Made by a program: the position numbers and the translations under genes. Below are positions 61,084-64,000 of a DNA stretch of 64,000 bases, piece by piece (position 1 is the first letter of the stretch; each line of letters opens with the position of its first letter). The notes below the pieces were generated by a model. It was not told where the DNA came from. It saw only the letters and a list, made by a program, of their open reading frames with translations, and ran no database searches. The stretch is taken from NCBI GenBank assembly GCA_002734065.2, contig NVXU02000039.1, forward strand, positions 62,001 to 126,000. The letters are read 5' to 3'. Source of the stretch: Fluviicola sp. (GTDB taxonomy: Bacteria > Bacteroidota > Bacteroidia > Flavobacteriales_D > Crocinitomicaceae).

Positions 61084-63264
61084 CTATTGTTTGATGAATC
61101 TCTTAGAGATTCTTTGTCCTTCTATTTCCAAAGAGAAGACGTAAATTCCACTTGATAAATTAGACACATCTATTGTGTTTCCATTAACAACAACGTTCAT
61201 TTTCATTCCTTGCAGGTTGACTAATTGAACATTGCTAAATTCTTTTTGTGACTGAATTGTTAATTTACTCGTTGCTGGATTTGGATACAACCCAAACTCA
61301 ATGTTATCAACTTCGTTAAGCGATGCCAAACCTTCATCCATTAAATACAATGAACCTCTCACAGACAACATTAATTTCCCGTTTTCCCCTTGAAAATTTG
61401 TGCTCGGAATGAAATATCTCATAATTTGTGGCGAAAAATCAGGGAATAATAAGGAATCTATTCCATCTTCGATAACTGTCTTTGTGACAAATGCATCCGT
61501 AGATTTATATATTCTCGCATCCTCTGACGCTAAATAAATCGCCTCATTTCCTTCAAAAATATTATCCTTATTTGAGTTGATAAAAGTTGATGTGGACAAA
61601 GAAGCCCCCCAAGTTTGCACGTCCGTTGAGTGAAAGAAACCATCAGGCCATGTTGCTGACCACACTCCATGTAAACCTTTGAACATATAATTAGCAGTGC
61701 TACCTGGATTTGTTCCGATTACCCATGTTACTCCTTCATCATCAGAATAAGAAGTTTCACCTGTTTCAAAAGTTGTTGCGTAAATTATTTTTGTTGTTTC
61801 ATCTTCCCAAAGATGCACTCCATTAAATGAAGTCAGTGCATTTGAGCTAATGTTAAAATTAATGCCATCTGTAGAATAAAACATATTATTTAATGCAGAA
61901 ACAATGATTGTCCCTTGACTGGTTTCTAAAATATCTTGACCATTAGGGATTTGATTTCCATTTTCAAAAACTTCAACCGTAGAATCTGTTGCGTCTTGCC
62001 TAAATAATCCGCTAGAATAATTAAGGCTTGAAATCGAATAAACTGTTCCGTTATCCAACACACATACACTCTTTGACCAACCCCCACTTCCACGAAGAGG
62101 GTTCCACGTTGTTCCATTGTCATCTGAATAATGCACCCATCCACTTAATGACGCAGCTATTCTATTTCCACTAAAACTAGCGTCGGACACCACTGACATG
62201 TCAATTCCAGAAGAAGCATTTGAAATAGAAAGATTATCGGAAGCAATTTTGACAATTGGCTCAGAGTATGTCCTATAATTACCATCGTAATACCCAAAGA
62301 ATGTCCCATCTGATTTCATAAAACTACCATTTGGGACTCTGACATCATAAAGTATTTGATTATCATCTTTTGGAAACAGCGAACTCATGTCTGTCCATGT
62401 TGTTCCTCCATCAGTTGATCCAGACATCGTTGAACCATACTGTATTGTATATAAATTATTGCCGTTTGCATAGAATGCACTTGCGCCTGGAGTTGCAGGA
62501 TTCAAAACTGGAAATGTAGCTCCTTGATCAGTTGACTTGTGAACATTAATTACACTTCCCACTCCTGATGCTAAAGCATACAAATCTCCTGAAGCGGTAA
62601 CACTAAAATGAGGAAAACCTGAACTAACAAAACTAATTCTACTCCCAGCAGCAGTAAACGTTTGTCCAAAATCAGTTGTCTTATAGACGCTGTCATTTTC
62701 TCCAACATAATAAACAACATCACTATTTCTGTGTTTGTGGAAACACGCAAGACCAAATGCTTTATTAACGGGGTTTGGTAAAGTATTTGAAATCTCTGTA
62801 AAGGTTGCCCCTTCATCCGTTGAAATGTAAGTTCTGGTTGTTTGCACCCAACTTACCGATGCTTTTTTAGTCATCAGAATCGTATTATCACTAAACGACA
62901 CCATTGATGCTGATTTCGGTACAGCCGTACTAAATGCTGCATAATTATCAATGTACTCAATCGTATTACTTGGAGTTAACCGCATAATGTACTGTCCATC
63001 CTCAAAAAGTATTTGCCCAGAAGGTGCAATTGTGAGAATTTCAATTCCAAATACATGTGAAGAACGTTCTGTCCAATTTACTCCGTTATCTATCGATTGA
63101 AAAAGTCCTTGATCACTGATCGCATAAAGATCACCATTGGGTGCTTCTTTAATGTCGTTAATTCTTGCGCCTGTAGATGGAAAGGAAACATCAGTCCATG
63201 TTTGTGCGTTTAAATTTACTTGTCCGATTAAGAACAGAATGATTAGGCTAGAAAATGTTTTCAT
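61084..63264 (-). CDS. T9SS-secreted protein with sialidase-like (BNR) repeats
   Basis: A 726-residue secreted protein. A signal peptide (about 1-20) is followed by about 620 residues of repeated blades of the BNR/sialidase or photosystem-stability type (SIDNGVNWTERS, STDEGATFTEIS, TTDFGQTFTAAG, SDDNGTTWNPL, S-D-D-E-G-V-T-W). The C-terminal type A sorting domain is at about 650-726 (FGLYPNPATSKLTI, VNLQGMKMN, LSSGIYVFSLEIEG, ISKRFIKQ). It should cross the outer membrane by the T9SS and be attached to the surface or released. It lies between a regulator gene and a kinase gene, with paired inverted repeats upstream. Confidence 0.88.
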   Translation of the reverse strand: MKTFSSLIILFLIGQVNLNAQTWTDVSFPSTGARINDIKEAPNGDLYAISDQGLFQSIDNGVNWTERSSHVFGIEILTIAPSGQILFEDGQYIMRLTPSNTIEYIDNYAAFSTAVPKSASMVSFSDNTILMTKKASVSWVQTTRTYISTDEGATFTEISNTLPNPVNKAFGLACFHKHRNSDVVYYVGENDSVYKTTDFGQTFTAAGSRISFVSSGFPHFSVTASGDLYALASGVGSVINVHKSTDQGATFPVLNPATPGASAFYANGNNLYTIQYGSTMSGSTDGGTTWTDMSSLFPKDDNQILYDVRVPNGSFMKSDGTFFGYYDGNYRTYSEPIVKIASDNLSISNASSGIDMSVVSDASFSGNRIAASLSGWVHYSDDNGTTWNPLRGSGGWSKSVCVLDNGTVYSISSLNYSSGLFRQDATDSTVEVFENGNQIPNGQDILETSQGTIIVSALNNMFYSTDGINFNISSNALTSFNGVHLWEDETTKIIYATTFETGETSYSDDEGVTWVIGTNPGSTANYMFKGLHGVWSATWPDGFFHSTDVQTWGASLSTSTFINSNKDNIFEGNEAIYLASEDARIYKSTDAFVTKTVIEDGIDSLLFPDFSPQIMRYFIPSTNFQGENGKLMLSVRGSLYLMDEGLASLNEVDNIEFGLYPNPATSKLTIQSQKEFSNVQLVNLQGMKMNVVVNGNTIDVSNLSSGIYVFSLEIEGQRISKRFIKQ

Positions 63265-63285
63265 ATCTATCGGTTTTTATTTCTG

Positions 63286-63293
63286 CAAAGATA
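63286..63293 (-). promoter_or_regulatory. -7 box for the T9SS cargo gene
   Basis: TATCTTTG on the minus strand, 21 bp before the ATG. A TTG (63311-63309) is 15 bp upstream, shorter than usual. A weak -33 would fit a promoter that needs an activator. Confidence 0.5.
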
Positions 63294-63312
63294 TGGGAGA
63301 CGTTCGGTCAAT

Positions 63313-63355
63313 AAAATACGTAAAGTAGCGTATTTTTTCTACGTGTATTAACGTA
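63313..63355. promoter_or_regulatory. Two TACG-N8-CGTA operator-like repeats
   Basis: AAAATACG-N8-CGTATTTT (63313-63336) and CTACG-N8-CGTAG (63339-63356) share the core TACG-N8-CGTA at 63317-63332 and 63340-63355. Their centres are 23 bp apart. They lie just upstream of the cargo promoter box and directly after the regulator stop. The first could also act as a terminator hairpin for the regulator gene. Confidence 0.6.
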
Positions 63356-63356
63356 G

Positions 63357-63992
63357 TTAAAGGTTATTATCAAGCGCAAACTTCACTAAAGACACCGTAG
63401 AATGGATGTCTAGCTTTCGCATTAAGTTCACGCGGTGTGTATCAACTGTTCGTTTACTAATAAATAATTGCTCGGCTATTTTAGGGTTAGAATTGCCGTC
63501 AACAATCAATTGAAGGATTTCGAGTTCTCGCTTTGTAAGTGCACTAATCAATGTTGATTTTACCTCTTCTTTTTTAGGTTCATTAGTCCGATTCATAAAA
63601 ATCCCCGTAACTTCTTGCGAAAAGTAGGTTCCATCTTGATGGACGCGTTTAATCGCTTCAATGATTTCTGCTGGGTTGGATTTTTTGAGTAAATAACCTT
63701 TTGCACCAAGGTCAAGACATCTTCTTATCATTGATTGTTCTTCATAAGCACTTAGAAAGATAATCTTGGTTGGAGAATTCTTTTTTTCAACCACCTCAAT
63801 GCCTGAAAGTTTTGGCATTTCGATATCGAGCAAAGCAATATCTGGTTGTTTATCCTCAATAATTGCTAAAGCATCTTCTCCATTATTGGCTGTTGCAATT
63901 AAATCGAAAAGTGGTTCACTCTTTAGAATTTGAGAAATTCCGTTGATAATCAGTTGATGATCATCTGCCAATAAAATTCTAATTTTCTCCAA
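63357..63992 (-). CDS. Response regulator, NarL/FixJ family (N-terminus at window edge)
   Basis: At least 211 residues. The receiver domain has D10-D11, the phosphorylated Asp56 (IALLDIEMPKLSG), IIFLSAYEE and GYLLKKSN (conserved Lys). The LuxR/GerE domain is at about 145-208 (LTKRELEILQLIVDGNSN, SKRTVDTHRVNLMRKLDI). The visible start is a TTG. The frame stays open to the right edge (E-L-E-K-I), so the true start may lie a few codons outside. It probably pairs with the TPR kinase at 59150 and may control the cargo gene between them. Confidence 0.88.
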   Translation of the reverse strand: MEKIRILLADDHQLIINGISQILKSEPLFDLIATANNGEDALAIIEDKQPDIALLDIEMPKLSGIEVVEKKNSPTKIIFLSAYEEQSMIRRCLDLGAKGYLLKKSNPAEIIEAIKRVHQDGTYFSQEVTGIFMNRTNEPKKEEVKSTLISALTKRELEILQLIVDGNSNPKIAEQLFISKRTVDTHRVNLMRKLDIHSTVSLVKFALDNNL

Positions 63993-64000
63993 CTCAGTTG

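Overview
The window reads as AT-rich chromosome of a Bacteroidota bacterium, most likely order Flavobacteriales (Crocinitomicaceae/Fluviicola-like, by inference). The reasons are: genes of the type IX secretion system (a PorV/PorU-type pair and proteins with T9SS C-terminal sorting domains), TAnnTTTG-type promoter boxes in place of E. coli-like ones, no convincing Shine-Dalgarno sequences, many Sec-type lipoproteins and OmpA proteins, the gene order rplM-rpsI-rpsB-tsf-pyrH-frr, and fused E1 alpha/beta 2-oxoacid dehydrogenase. No rRNA, tRNA, CRISPR array, prophage or intact insertion sequence was recognised.

Layout. 1-2.1 kb: end of a glycan-synthesis cluster (two glycosyltransferases) plus rdgB. 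2.1-2.5 kb: repeat island A. 2.5-9.5 kb: monomeric isocitrate dehydrogenase, small envelope proteins, a DUF4403 lipoprotein, a truncated haemoglobin and an OmpA protein. 9.6-14 kb (minus strand): translation cluster frr, pyrH, tsf, rpsB, rpsI, rplM, headed by a near-consensus promoter; ribosomal protein S2 carries an unusual repeat-bearing tail. 14.2-17.3 kb (minus): acyl-CoA hydratase-like protein, RRM protein, coiled-coil membrane protein, purS, pssA. 17.4-23.8 kb: porV2-porU2. 23.8-28.7 kb: repeat island B, a TPR sensor kinase/response regulator pair and three envelope genes, the first preceded by a 16-bp operator-like palindrome. 28.7-30.9 kb (minus): SpoIIE-type phosphatase and lpxD. 30.9-31.3 kb: repeat island C. 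31.4-37.1 kb: membrane proteins, the selenium pair mnmH-selD and a lipoprotein gene flanked by cassette-like inverted repeats. 37.3-48.2 kb: fused 2-oxoacid dehydrogenase E1, FkbM-like methyltransferase, SUMF1-like protein, NTP pyrophosphohydrolase and three large envelope proteins. 48.4-57.4 kb: lnt, sigma factor and zinc-binding partner, secreted protein, purB, repeat region D, EI24 protein, TPR/PD40 protein, thioesterase. 57.4-64 kb (minus): small membrane protein, DbpA-like helicase, a TPR histidine kinase, a T9SS cargo protein and a NarL-type regulator.

How it fits together. Most of the window is ordinary core and envelope metabolism. Two NarL-type phosphorelays each lie next to an exported protein whose upstream region holds a perfect inverted repeat centred about 43 bp before a plausible start of transcription. 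This suggests a shared design: a TPR sensor, its regulator, and a secreted or surface target.

The least explained part is the non-coding fraction. There are islands of short palindromic modules separated by TTAGA/TCTAA, arranged as nested inverted repeats around a central hairpin. There is also a second family of about 20-bp hairpins whose stems covary while the loop is kept. This second family occurs in a terminator loop, in an island, in spacers, and three times in frame inside rpsB.
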